Made by a program: the position numbers and the translations under genes
NCBI GenBank assembly: GCA_944325615.1
Contig: CALVAU010000197.1
Span: 1-25,397 of the forward strand
Direction: 5' to 3'
DNA length: 25,397 nucleotides
Origin: Candidatus Gastranaerophilales bacterium
Lineage (GTDB): Bacteria > Cyanobacteriota > Vampirovibrionia > Gastranaerophilales > Gastranaerophilaceae
Notes under the pieces: generated by a model
Told to the model about the DNA's origin: nothing
Seen by the model: the letters and a program-made list of their open reading frames with translations, nothing else
Database searches by the model: none
Part shown: positions 6,575-13,767 of the stretch, in pieces
Layout of the letters: every line of letters starts with the position of its first letter
Numbering within the stretch: the stretch's first letter is position 1

Positions 6575-8733
6575 TAGTGTAAACTCTCCGGAATTGCCAT
6601 TGGTACTGGAACAGGTGCTTTATTCGGTTGTGGCTGAGGCTGAGGAGCTGGCGCCTGAGTTTGAACAGGCTGAGGTTTATTTTCCTTCTCTGCCTGAGAT
6701 TGTTTGAAGTTTTTGAGTACATCTGCTGGAGTTGCAGCTGGTGAAGCTTTTTGTTCTTCAGGCTTTGCTTCTGATTGAGGAGTTTCTTGACTATTCTCTT
6801 GAGGTTTTACTTCTTCTTCCTTAGGTTTATCTTCTGCAGGAGCATTTTTATTTATAAGTTCTACAACAGGATAGTCAAATTCCATATTTTTATAAGGAGC
6901 TGTTGCAACTTTCATAATATCACGCCAAATAAGAGCGGGAACAGTACCGCCTTGAATAGCTTTTGAGTTAGTTGTGTTGTCATCATTACCTACCCATACA
7001 CCTGTTACAATATTTGGTGTATATCCGATAAAACTTGCATCTTTATAATCATCAGTTGTACCTGTTTTTCCAGCTGCAGGTTTGCCTATATTTGCAGCTG
7101 CACCCGTACCGCCTTTAATTACATTTTTAAGCATTGCTGTCATAATTGCTGCAGTATTATAACTCAACTGGTGAGAAGCTTTTACACTCGGGGCGCGATA
7201 TACAACTTTTCCTCTTGAAGTCTCAACACTTTCTATTGCATAAGGCTGTACAACATATCCGCCGTTTGCAAATGCTCCGTACGCTCTTGTAATTTCATAT
7301 AATTTGGTACCGTTTGACCCAAGAGCAATAGTATAATCGTATTCCAGCGGTGTTGTAATACCAAGCACTCTTGCAAGTTGAATAACTGAACGGATACCTA
7401 CTTCTTTAATCATTCTTGCTGCACATACGTTTGATGAATACATTAAAGCTTTATGTACAGGAATTTTTCCTCTGTATTTATTACCGTAATTATGTGGAGA
7501 CCAATCTCCAAGAGTTACGGGTGAATCGTCTATCAAGTCATTTGGGCTTATACCTTTTTCGATCGCTGCTGCATAAACAAAAGGTTTGAAAGCTGAACCA
7601 ATCGGACGTACTGCTTGCACTCTGTCAAATTGGCTTTGCGTATAATCTTTTCCACCTGCGTAATCCAAAATTCTTCCGTCAATCGGACTGAATGAAAAGA
7701 CAGCTGCTTGTTGGTTTTTACCTCTTAGACCGTAAGCATTCATATTTTTTATAATAGCTTCATTTGCAGCTTTTTGAGCTTTTGCATCCAATGTAGTTAC
7801 AATTTTATATCCGCCTTGCGAAATATCGGTATCGTCAAATCCTAATTTTTCTAACTCTGCCATTACCAAATCACAGAAATATGGAGCTTTGTTTGTTGTG
7901 TAAAATCTTGGCATTGAACTCAATTTTACTTTTGCATCAATAGCTTTTTCGTATTGCTCTTTAGTAATATATTTCATCTTATACATTCTCAAAAGAACCT
8001 GATTACGTCTTTGAACAGCTAAATCAAGATTATTATAAGGTGAATATACAGATGGGGCTTGCGGCAAACCTGCAATCAAAGCAAGTTCGGGAAGCGTCAA
8101 GTCTTTAAGTTTCTTATTGAAATAGATTTCAGCAGCCCCTTCTACTCCGTAGGCACCTGAACCTAAATAGACATTATTCATGTACATTTCAAGAATTTGT
8201 TCTTTTGAAATTGTTTTTTCAATTCTTGCTGCTATCACAAGTTCTTTTAATTTTCTATCAAAAGTTTTTTCGTTTGATAGGAACAAAATTCTTGCAAGCT
8301 GCTGAGTAATAGTACTTGCACCTTGCACAACTTTTCTTGCCATCAAGTTCTGGACTGTAGAACGAGCAAGACCATATATATCATAACCGTTATGATTGTA
8401 AAAATTTTTGTCTTCGGTCGCTATAAGGGCATTAATAAAATCTTGCGGAACATTTTTGATATCAACTTTTGAATATGTATATGCCGTAAATGTTTTTATT
8501 ATTTCTCCATCATGAGAATAAAATTTTGTAACGATATTCGGCTTAAATCCGTCAAGGTTATTTATAGGCGGCAATGAAGATAAATAAAGATTAAATGATA
8601 CTCCTGCAGCCAATACAAATGCTACACCTAAAATGAATGATATTTTTACTGCTCTTAAAAATTTATTTTCTTTTCTCACTATATTCTTTCTCGCTGCCAT
8701 TTTATCCGAACTTGATCTTTTTATTCTTAACAT
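6574..8733 (-). CDS. Class A penicillin-binding protein (glycosyltransferase/transpeptidase), PBP1A type
   Basis: A bifunctional peptidoglycan synthase anchored in the inner membrane, 719 aa. A basic N-terminus is followed by a membrane anchor at about 29-53. The GT51 glycosyltransferase domain (about 70-245) has the catalytic Glu in TEDKNFYNHNG (E107) and the QGASTITQQLAR block. The transpeptidase domain has S-A-F-K (S380), S-S-N (433-435) and K-T-G-T (556-559), all intact. The last 90 residues are Pro/Gln/Glu/Lys-rich and probably disordered. It is followed directly by rnhC with a one-base overlap. No Shine-Dalgarno is seen; a TATATA lies 5 nt before the ATG, so this mRNA may also be leaderless. 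Confidence 0.92.
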   Translation of the reverse strand: MLRIKRSSSDKMAARKNIVRKENKFLRAVKISFILGVAFVLAAGVSFNLYLSSLPPINNLDGFKPNIVTKFYSHDGEIIKTFTAYTYSKVDIKNVPQDFINALIATEDKNFYNHNGYDIYGLARSTVQNLMARKVVQGASTITQQLARILFLSNEKTFDRKLKELVIAARIEKTISKEQILEMYMNNVYLGSGAYGVEGAAEIYFNKKLKDLTLPELALIAGLPQAPSVYSPYNNLDLAVQRRNQVLLRMYKMKYITKEQYEKAIDAKVKLSSMPRFYTTNKAPYFCDLVMAELEKLGFDDTDISQGGYKIVTTLDAKAQKAANEAIIKNMNAYGLRGKNQQAAVFSFSPIDGRILDYAGGKDYTQSQFDRVQAVRPIGSAFKPFVYAAAIEKGISPNDLIDDSPVTLGDWSPHNYGNKYRGKIPVHKALMYSSNVCAARMIKEVGIRSVIQLARVLGITTPLEYDYTIALGSNGTKLYEITRAYGAFANGGYVVQPYAIESVETSRGKVVYRAPSVKASHQLSYNTAAIMTAMLKNVIKGGTGAAANIGKPAAGKTGTTDDYKDASFIGYTPNIVTGVWVGNDDNTTNSKAIQGGTVPALIWRDIMKVATAPYKNMEFDYPVVELINKNAPAEDKPKEEEVKPQENSQETPQSEAKPEEQKASPAATPADVLKNFKQSQAEKENKPQPVQTQAPAPQPQPQPNKAPVPVPMAIPESLH

Positions 8734-8811
8734 TTTAATATATATCCCTTATATTTCCTACATGATTTTAGTATAAAATAATGCCATAGGCAAGTTTATA
8801 ATAATTTGGGA

Positions 8812-8817
8812 TATAAT
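8812..8817 (+). promoter_or_regulatory. -10 element predicting a leaderless mRNA
   Basis: TATAAT, then exactly 6 nt (GTTCTT), then the ATG at 8824. There is no Shine-Dalgarno and no convincing -35. Confidence 0.5.
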
Positions 8818-8823
8818 GTTCTT

Positions 8824-9225
8824 ATGCTTGATTTTATTTTGTCGATAATTAACGAATTTCGCTCGTATTTTGTTCCGGAAAAAATTGTTTATGAAGTAAC
8901 AGGCGAATGCAAAAAATGCGGCAAATGCTGTAATTACATGTACAGCGTAGATACCTATACAGAAAAAGAATTCAAAATAATGCAATTCTTATTTCCAAAA
9001 TATAAAAGGTTTTACATAAAAGGGAAAGATAAAGAAGGAAATTTAATTTTTGCCTGCAAACTCGTAACACCTGAGGGATTATGTTCTGATTACAAGAACA
9101 GACCACAAATGTGCAAAAATTATCCTGCTAAAAAACTATATTTCCCGGTCAAACTCCATGAAGGCTGCGGATACAAAGTCAATGTAAAAACTTTCAAAGA
9201 TTACCTTGATAAAAAAAATTCTTAA
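8824..9225 (+). CDS. YkgJ-family cysteine cluster protein
   Basis: 133 aa. The Cys pattern C-x2-C-G-x-C-C (CKKCGKCC) followed by C, then LCSDYKNRPQMCKNYP and a last Cys (EGCGYK), is the YkgJ/UPF0153 zinc- or iron-chelating domain. Its precise role is not established. An in-frame TTG 18 bases upstream exists, but the ATG at 8824 gives the more natural start (MLDFILSII) and sits 6 nt after a TATAAT, so I use it. Divergent from the PBP gene; the carbonic anhydrase gene follows 39 bp later with its own promoter. Confidence 0.85.
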   Translation: MLDFILSIINEFRSYFVPEKIVYEVTGECKKCGKCCNYMYSVDTYTEKEFKIMQFLFPKYKRFYIKGKDKEGNLIFACKLVTPEGLCSDYKNRPQMCKNYPAKKLYFPVKLHEGCGYKVNVKTFKDYLDKKNS

Positions 9226-9230
9226 CAAAT

Positions 9231-9258
9231 TTACAACATCAACTTTTTTAGATAAAAT
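9231..9258 (+). promoter_or_regulatory. Promoter predicting a leaderless carbonic anhydrase mRNA
   Basis: TTACAA (9231-9236), 16 nt, TAAAAT (9253-9258), 6 nt, ATG at 9265. The geometry is the same as at 2926-2953. Confidence 0.55.
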
Positions 9259-9264
9259 CAATTT

Positions 9265-9870
9265 ATGGAAAATAACTTTAATATACCTGAAAACATAATA
9301 CCAGAAGCAAAAAACGAATTAAAAAAACTGCTTGCAGGCAATAGAAATTTTGTAAATGGGACACCAACTCTTAAGAATATGTCTCTTGATACTCTAAAAA
9401 AATACGCATTTCATCAAGAGCCTTATGCATGTGTACTTACTTGCTCAGATTCAAGAGTAACTCCTGAAATTATTTTTGACTGCGGAATAGGCGAGATTTT
9501 TGTAATCAGAGTGGCTGGGATGACAACAGGGCCGAATGTTATTGAAAGCGTTGAATATGCAGTAAAAAAACTAAAAGTTCCGCTTTTAATACTTTTAGGA
9601 CACGATGACTGCGGAGTTATGAAATATGCAAAAGAGCACTATCCTGAACCCGTAAAAGATTTTTCATCAATTTTAAAATGCGTATATCCTGTACTTGATA
9701 AAAAAGAGGATATAACTTGTCACAATTACTTTGCACAACAGCATACAATCTGGGTAAATGATTATTTGATGAAACATTCTGTCATTGTAAGTGAAGCTGT
9801 AAAAGATAAAAAATTATACATAGCAAATTGTCATTTTGATCATTCCACAGGACTGGTTGATTTGATATAA
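9265..9870 (+). CDS. Beta-class carbonic anhydrase
   Basis: Interconverts CO2 and bicarbonate; a cytoplasmic zinc enzyme of 201 aa. The zinc ligands and active-site dyad are visible: C60-x-D62-x-R64 (TCSDSR), H113 and C116 (GHDDCG). The block GEIFVIRVAGM is also typical. There is no signal peptide. Bicarbonate supply for carboxylases or pH control are the usual roles. It appears monocistronic, with its own predicted leaderless promoter and a strong terminator at 9871-9895. Confidence 0.92.
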   Translation: MENNFNIPENIIPEAKNELKKLLAGNRNFVNGTPTLKNMSLDTLKKYAFHQEPYACVLTCSDSRVTPEIIFDCGIGEIFVIRVAGMTTGPNVIESVEYAVKKLKVPLLILLGHDDCGVMKYAKEHYPEPVKDFSSILKCVYPVLDKKEDITCHNYFAQQHTIWVNDYLMKHSVIVSEAVKDKKLYIANCHFDHSTGLVDLI

Positions 9871-9895
9871 AAAATACCCTTTTTCAGGGTATTTT
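9871..9895. terminator. Terminator between carbonic anhydrase and converging small gene
   Basis: AAAATACCCT / AGGGTATTTT, a 10-bp perfect stem around TTTTC, with T or A runs on both sides, so it can act in both directions. Confidence 0.85.
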
Positions 9896-9905
9896 TATAC
9901 TATTT

Positions 9906-10169
9906 TTAATGTTTACCATTAGGGGAAGTCTCAAGAATTTCGTTATTGCAGTTCCAACTGTGATGTTTTTCTTCTTCTGTTTTAGAGAACATGCAAATTC
10001 CGTTTTTCAAAAGATTGTCATTCTCGCGTTCACAAAATTCTTTTTTCTCTTTAATTTCTTCAATCATTTTATCAAATTTTCCGCTTCTGCCCATAACTAT
10101 TGCAGCAACCACAGCCGCCGCAAAACCAAATATCAAAGTAGCACCCACAATTTTGATTGTTTTTTCCAT
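9906..10169 (-). CDS. Small single-pass membrane protein, unknown
   Basis: 87 aa from the ATG at 10169, which has the ribosome site AAAGGA 6 nt upstream; a longer in-frame reading to 10217 lacks one. One membrane helix at about residues 6-27 (IVGATLIFGFAAAVVAAIVMG) is followed by a charged helical tail rich in Lys and Glu, with Cys and His residues near the end (SKTEEEKHHSWNC). The tail should face the cytoplasm or the periplasm depending on topology, which I cannot settle. No family recognised. Confidence 0.65.
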   Translation of the reverse strand: MEKTIKIVGATLIFGFAAAVVAAIVMGRSGKFDKMIEEIKEKKEFCERENDNLLKNGICMFSKTEEEKHHSWNCNNEILETSPNGKH

Positions 10170-10351
10170 AAAAAATCCTTTCTTAAATATTTTCGATTTT
10201 GTTAAATCAAATATCAATAATAAGTTTTTTATAAAAAATATCTACAAAATTTTCATTCACTTGTAAGGTTAATATAATTTAATTAAAAATTAATATTTTT
10301 TTATGCATTTAAGTGTTAAAATTTAATCAGTTAGAAAAAAGGAGAGAAAAA

Positions 10352-10861
10352 ATGATTTCAGAAAAATTAGAAAAAGCATTTAACGATCAAATCAACAAAG
10401 AACTTTATTCAGAATATCTTTATCTTTCAATGCAAGCATACTTTGAAAGACTAAATCTAAAAGGATTTGTAAACTGGATGTCAGTACAAGTTCAAGAAGA
10501 ACACGCTCATGCTATGGGAATGTTCAATTACTTGCAAGAACGCGGCGGAAAAGTAGAATTGGAAGCTATTGAAAAACCACAAGTAGATTGGACATCACCT
10601 TTACATGTATTTGAAGAAGTTCTTAAACACGAAGAATATGTAACTTCAAGAATCAATGCTCTAATGGATGTTGCAGAAGAAGTAAAAGACAGAGCTGCAC
10701 TTTCATTCTTGGATTGGTATTTGAAAGAACAAGTTGAAGAAGAAGCAAATGTAGGCGGAGTATTAGCAACTTTGAAACTTATCAAAGACGATGCAAAAGC
10801 TCTATTAATGCTTGATAAAGACCTTGCTGCAAGAACTTTTGTAGCTCCTGTTATCGGCTAA
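10352..10861 (+). CDS. ftnA: Ferritin (FtnA type)
   Basis: An iron-storage protein that oxidises Fe(II) and stores it as mineral in a 24-mer shell. 169 aa. The ferroxidase residues E17, E50, H53, E94, Q127 and E130 are all present in the expected helices (INKELYSEYLY; VQEEHAHAM; KHEEYV; KEQVEEE). The product resembles non-heme bacterial ferritin; I see no bacterioferritin heme Met at the expected place. I chose the ATG at 10352 because AAAAGGAGAG precedes it; an in-frame start at 10313 has no ribosome site. A TATAAT at 10273-10278 may be the -10. No clear Fur box. A strong terminator follows. Confidence 0.93.
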   Translation: MISEKLEKAFNDQINKELYSEYLYLSMQAYFERLNLKGFVNWMSVQVQEEHAHAMGMFNYLQERGGKVELEAIEKPQVDWTSPLHVFEEVLKHEEYVTSRINALMDVAEEVKDRAALSFLDWYLKEQVEEEANVGGVLATLKLIKDDAKALLMLDKDLAARTFVAPVIG

Positions 10862-10878
10862 AATTTCTTTAAATATCA

Positions 10879-10914
10879 AAAAGACCATCTGAAAAATTTT
10901 TCAAATGGTCTTTT
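10879..10914 (+). terminator. Rho-independent terminator after ferritin
   Basis: AAAAGACCAT / ATGGTCTTTT stem with a further TGAAAAATTTTTCA inner stem, followed by T6. Confidence 0.85.
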
Positions 10915-10940
10915 TTAATGCTCATCGCTCAACTTGACAA

Positions 10941-10968
10941 TTGAGATTTAGATTATTTATTGTAGAAT
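10941..10968 (+). promoter_or_regulatory. Promoter predicting a leaderless parvulin mRNA
   Basis: TTGAGA (10941-10946), 16 nt, TAGAAT (10963-10968), 6 nt (AATTTT), ATG at 10975. No Shine-Dalgarno. A consensus TTGACA at 10934 lies too far upstream to pair with this -10. Confidence 0.55.
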
Positions 10969-10974
10969 AATTTT

Positions 10975-11325
10975 ATGATTAAAATGATTTCAAAAATATT
11001 TTTAACATTAGCATTATTGACTTCAGCAGTATTTGCAGGCGAAGATTTTACACAAGTTCGTGCAAGCCATATTCTTGTAAAGACCGCAAACGAAGCGTTG
11101 GAAATTAAAAAACAAATTGATAACGGCGGCGATTTTGAGTATTATGCAAAATTATACTCAATCTGCCCTTCAGGTCAAAATGGCGGTGATTTAGGATATT
11201 TCGGACGCGGACAAATGGTTCCTGAATTTGAAAGAAAAGCCTTCTCGCTTCCTGTTGGTGTTGTTTCAGACCCTGTATTTTCACCATTTGGCTGGCATTT
11301 GATTAAAGTTACAGACCATAAATAA
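10975..11325 (+). CDS. Secreted PpiC-type peptidyl-prolyl isomerase (parvulin)
   Basis: Assists folding of exported proteins by isomerising X-Pro bonds. 116 aa: a Sec signal peptide (basic start, hydrophobic stretch, AVFA|GED, cleavage near residue 21), then a single parvulin domain. Family motifs are RASHILVKT, GGDFEYYAKLYSICPS, NGGDLGYFGRGQMVPEFE and SPFGWHLIKV. There is no SurA-like chaperone domain, so it is a minimal periplasmic isomerase. It appears monocistronic with a predicted leaderless start. Confidence 0.88.
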   Translation: MIKMISKIFLTLALLTSAVFAGEDFTQVRASHILVKTANEALEIKKQIDNGGDFEYYAKLYSICPSGQNGGDLGYFGRGQMVPEFERKAFSLPVGVVSDPVFSPFGWHLIKVTDHK

Positions 11326-11395
11326 AGTTATACTTTTTGCTGATGAAAAACTGACAATCAAAATAAATAATATACATAAAAACTAAGGAGAAATT

Positions 11396-11734
11396 ATGTA
11401 TTTATTTTTAAGATGGGTCGGTTTTGCATTTGTAATAATGTTTATTGCCTGGGTGGTACCGGGAATTTCTGTCGCAAATTTTTTGACTGCAATGCTCGTT
11501 GCAGTTGTAATAGCCTTGATAAATGTATTCATCAAACCTGTACTGTTATTGGTTACTCTGCCTATTAATATTCTTACTTTGGGATTATTTACACTGATTA
11601 TCAATGCACTTTTATTTATGTTTGCAGGCTTCATCGCACCAGGGTTTGAAGTAGATGGTTTTTTGAGTGCATTTTTAGGCGCACTCTTACTTTCTATCCT
11701 AAGTGTCGGTTTGAACAGCATAGGTCCTGATTAG
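11396..11734 (+). CDS. Phage holin family 4-like membrane protein
   Basis: 112 aa with four hydrophobic helices. The short polar loops and the helix pair ALINVFIKPVLLLVTLPINILTLG match the small integral-membrane family annotated as 'phage holin family (superfamily IV)', common in cyanobacteria and many other bacteria outside prophages. No lysis genes are nearby, so a holin role is doubtful; the biological function is unknown. The Shine-Dalgarno AAGGAG lies 6 nt before the ATG. Confidence 0.8.
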   Translation: MYLFLRWVGFAFVIMFIAWVVPGISVANFLTAMLVAVVIALINVFIKPVLLLVTLPINILTLGLFTLIINALLFMFAGFIAPGFEVDGFLSAFLGALLLSILSVGLNSIGPD

Positions 11735-11763
11735 AATAAAGTACGTCAAAATAAGCACCAAAC

Positions 11764-12471
11764 TTATTTTTTATCATTGTATAAATCTTTAATCATCTCT
11801 CTTGTGGTTTTACCACCTTTTTCTACCAAATAAGTTGTTCCAATCAACATCAAATCTGATTTTTCATCTGCTGCAGTAAAAAATGTAAATAAATCATATC
11901 CCCACTTGTTTGGTCCTTTGTTACCATTCACATCTACTGCAAAAAGCATTGGAAATATATAATCTAATATAATAGTTCCATCTGCTAATACATAAGCAGG
12001 TTTTTCATATAATATTTTTTGTTCAAAAAATCCAGGCTGCCCTCCGACAAGTTCAAGAGCTTCATCCTCACTTAAATCAGGATTTTGCTCAACCGCCATT
12101 GTATCAAATCCCTTATATTTTGGAATACATCCTTTTGGATATGCATTATAATCACAAGTTTGCACTATATTCAAATTTTTTAATAATATAGGTTTAAACC
12201 CTGGACATTCAACAGAACTGGTTGGATAACTTCCCCCAATTGCTGGAGGACTGACTGAACGGTTTAATCCATAATGGCAAAGTGGCACAGAACCGTAATC
12301 AACTTGAGATTTCAAAAGTGCCTGAGATAATACTGAATAACTCTTTTTAAATTGATTTTTCAATATCATCTGCTGTGATTTATTTATCAATGTCGGCAAT
12401 GTCATCGCTGCAATTATTCCAATAATACCTAGAGTTATCAGAACTTCTGCTAAAGTAAATGCACACTTTTT
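11764..12471 (-). CDS. Type IV prepilin-like protein, start region disrupted
   Basis: A secreted pilin or pseudopilin with the leader KKCA|FTLAEVLIT at 12471 onwards, then the hydrophobic GIIGIIAAMTLPTL helix, a variable body and a DVNGNKGPNKWGYD motif common in this pilin group. The mature length would be 231 aa. In the current sequence the frame has no ATG, GTG or TTG before the cleavage site. It is open upstream through the repeat at 12472-12545 to the poly-G tract at 12627-12639. The ATG inside the repeat end (12474-12476) misses the frame by one base; one extra A in the following A5 run would give MTKKCAFTLAE. Alternatively, loss of one G in the G13 tract joins the frame to the well-placed ATG at 12661. 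An ATG at 12405 would omit the signal and is not credible. The gene is either off or broken. Confidence 0.7.
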   Translation of the reverse strand, partial: KKCAFTLAEVLITLGIIGIIAAMTLPTLINKSQQMILKNQFKKSYSVLSQALLKSQVDYGSVPLCHYGLNRSVSPPAIGGSYPTSSVECPGFKPILLKNLNIVQTCDYNAYPKGCIPKYKGFDTMAVEQNPDLSEDEALELVGGQPGFFEQKILYEKPAYVLADGTIILDYIFPMLFAVDVNGNKGPNKWGYDLFTFFTAADEKSDLMLIGTTYLVEKGGKTTREMIKDLYNDKK

Positions 12472-12545
12472 GTCATTCTGAACGAAGTGAAGAATCTCTT
12501 GTGTGTCATATTTGGAGATCCTTCGGGCTCCGCCCTCAGGATGAC
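12472..12545. repeat. Interspersed double-hairpin repeat (74 bp)
   Basis: Bounded by GTCATTCTGA (12472-12481) and TCAGGATGAC (12536-12545), a near-perfect 10-bp inverted pair. Inside are two hairpins: ATTCT/AGAAT, and ATCCT-GGG/CCC-AGGAT. It resembles REP/BIME-type mobile palindromes. It sits immediately before the prepilin leader, contains no stop in the prepilin frame, and shares words with 1-88. Confidence 0.75.
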
Positions 12546-12607
12546 TGGGTAAAATCGGCTTTCTAAACCTTAATAATTCTAATGCAAATCCTAAAAAATT
12601 TTCTTTG

Positions 12608-12673
12608 AGGAGCTTATTCTCGGGTGCCCCCCCCCCCCCTCAATTCAGTCATAGTTTGCATTTCCAGCTCCTT
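12608..12673 (-). repeat. 66-bp poly-G module, copy 2 (G13 on minus strand)
   Basis: Same length and plan as 206-271: inverted ends AGGAGCT/AGCTCCT, AAGGAG (12668-12673), ATG at 12661, 13 G (12627-12639 as C on plus), GAATAA. The flanking sequences differ, so the module itself is the conserved unit. A 16-nt A tract on the minus strand (T16, 12680-12695) lies just upstream of the ribosome site. Confidence 0.75.
12614..12661 (-). CDS. Putative 15-aa leader peptide with poly-Gly, copy 2
   Basis: With 13 G the ATG at 12661 reads MQTMTELRGGGGTRE and stops at a TAA (12614-12616). The Shine-Dalgarno AAGGAG is 6 nt upstream. With 12 or 15 G the same start would continue in frame through the hairpin repeat into the prepilin FTLAE sequence. 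Translation is inferred. Confidence 0.4.
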   Translation of the reverse strand: MQTMTELRGGGGTRE

Positions 12674-12679
12674 ATCTTA

Positions 12680-12695
12680 TTTTTTTTTTTTTTTT
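12680..12695. repeat. Homopolymer T16 tract
   Basis: Sixteen consecutive T on plus (A16 on minus), 7 bp upstream of the poly-G module's ribosome site. On the minus strand it lies in the promoter or leader region, where length changes could alter expression. Confidence 0.7.
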
Positions 12696-12838
12696 AATAA
12701 CATAATTTCTGCTTTTATGCCCAATTTTAAATTTCTTATCAAATTTTCGATTTCTCGTTACATTCCTTTACAAAAAGGGCAATTATTTATAAGGTAAATA
12801 CTTTATATATATAAGGTATTAAAGAGAAAGGGTTCAAT

Positions 12839-13309
12839 ATGCCAACACCAAATATTGATAGGAATACTTATTTAACAGATTCACGATTTGCAGAATTTCG
12901 TGAAAAAGGTGTGTCTTATGAGTCTTTTTCACTAAATCAAAGCTATTATCTAAATCAGTTGAGCAAAACAAGTGTTATGGACTTGTATAGCAAAGGCAAA
13001 GCTATGTATGAAAAATATACAAACCTCTATAACCAATCTAATAATTTATTTATTCAACTTAAAAATAAGCAAGCTAAAAATTTAGAAAAATATAACGAAA
13101 TTTTGCAATCATACGCAAAACAAAACAATTCTGAAGAAGTAACCTCTTCTCAAAAAAATTCAGCAGCATTAAAGTCAGGTTACACTTTAGATTCAATAAA
13201 AGAAACTAATGACGCGGAAAATCAGACAGAGATATTTCTAGATCTCAGAAGAGCAGGCGTCAGCATGCAACAAAAAGGACTAGCTCAATCTGTATTTGAC
13301 AGTTTATAG
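12839..13309 (+). CDS. Hypothetical protein, helical
   Basis: 156 aa, no signal peptide or membrane segment. Asn/Gln/Lys/Ser-rich with a central region likely to form a coiled coil (MYEKYTNLYNQSNNLF... to about residue 100), and an ending RRAGVSMQQKGLAQSVFDSL. A ribosome site AAAGGG precedes the ATG. The AT-only palindromic stretch CTTTATATATATAAGG lies about 25-40 bp upstream and may contain the promoter. I do not recognise the family; the composition resembles that of small secreted or phage-structure-associated proteins, which is only an impression. Confidence 0.65.
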   Translation: MPTPNIDRNTYLTDSRFAEFREKGVSYESFSLNQSYYLNQLSKTSVMDLYSKGKAMYEKYTNLYNQSNNLFIQLKNKQAKNLEKYNEILQSYAKQNNSEEVTSSQKNSAALKSGYTLDSIKETNDAENQTEIFLDLRRAGVSMQQKGLAQSVFDSL

Positions 13310-13360
13310 ACTTAATTTTACGTAACATGAGTATTTTCATGTATTGCAATTTTTTCTTGA

Positions 13361-13405
13361 TATAATAAAATCCTTTATGTAGAGTGCTTACGCCAATAAT
13401 CACTC
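13361..13405 (+). promoter_or_regulatory. rpsO promoter -10 and leader stem
   Basis: TATAAT at 13361-13366 predicts a start near 13373 and a leader of about 55 nt. The leader has a GAGTG/CACTC stem (13382-13386 with 13401-13405) just before the ribosome site AAAAGGAAA. S15 leaders are autoregulated in several bacteria; this stem is a candidate site. Confidence 0.4.
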
Positions 13406-13428
13406 AACAAGAAAAGGAAACGTAAATT

Positions 13429-13698
13429 ATGTCAATTAACTTAAAAAACAAGCAAGAAATCATTAGAGAATACGGCGCTAACGAAAAAGATACAGGTTCA
13501 GCAGCTGTTCAAATCGCTTTAATGAGCCAAAAAATTTCTGAACTTACTGAACACTTAAAATCAAATAAAAAAGACTTTGCTACAAAAAGAGGTCTTTTGA
13601 TGATGGTAGGTAAAAGAAAAAGATTACTTTCTTACTTGAAAGCTCAAAACCTTGATGAATACAGAACTTTGATTAAAAAGTTAGGTATCAGAGGTTAA
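13429..13698 (+). CDS. rpsO: 30S ribosomal protein S15
   Basis: A primary 16S rRNA-binding protein of the small-subunit platform. 89 aa, the standard length. Family blocks: GSAAVQIALMSQKISELTEHLK (helix 2), HL-x2-NKKDFATKRGLLMMVGKRKRLLSYL, and the basic end KKLGIRG. The ribosome site AAAAGGAAA precedes the ATG. No pnp gene follows, unlike in many bacteria; hydF is next after a hairpin. Confidence 0.97.
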   Translation: MSINLKNKQEIIREYGANEKDTGSAAVQIALMSQKISELTEHLKSNKKDFATKRGLLMMVGKRKRLLSYLKAQNLDEYRTLIKKLGIRG

Positions 13699-13721
13699 TT
13701 GAAAAATTGAAATTAATTTCC

Positions 13722-13745
13722 AAAGGCGCCCTGCAAGGCGCCTTT
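13722..13745 (+). terminator. GC-rich hairpin after rpsO
   Basis: AAAGGCGCC / GGCGCCTTT, a 9-bp stem with a 6-nt loop. The T run after it is only TTTG, so termination may be partial and hydF may be reached by read-through. Confidence 0.7.
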
Positions 13746-13767
13746 GTTATATCGGGAGAACTTTACA

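Noticed and set aside
11396..11734. Prophage lysis module based on the holin-like gene
   Set aside because: No endolysin, integrase or structural genes nearby; the family is common outside phages.
12403..12405. ATG giving MTLPTLINK as the pilin start
   Set aside because: It would remove the prepilin leader and half the N-terminal helix that are encoded in frame just upstream.
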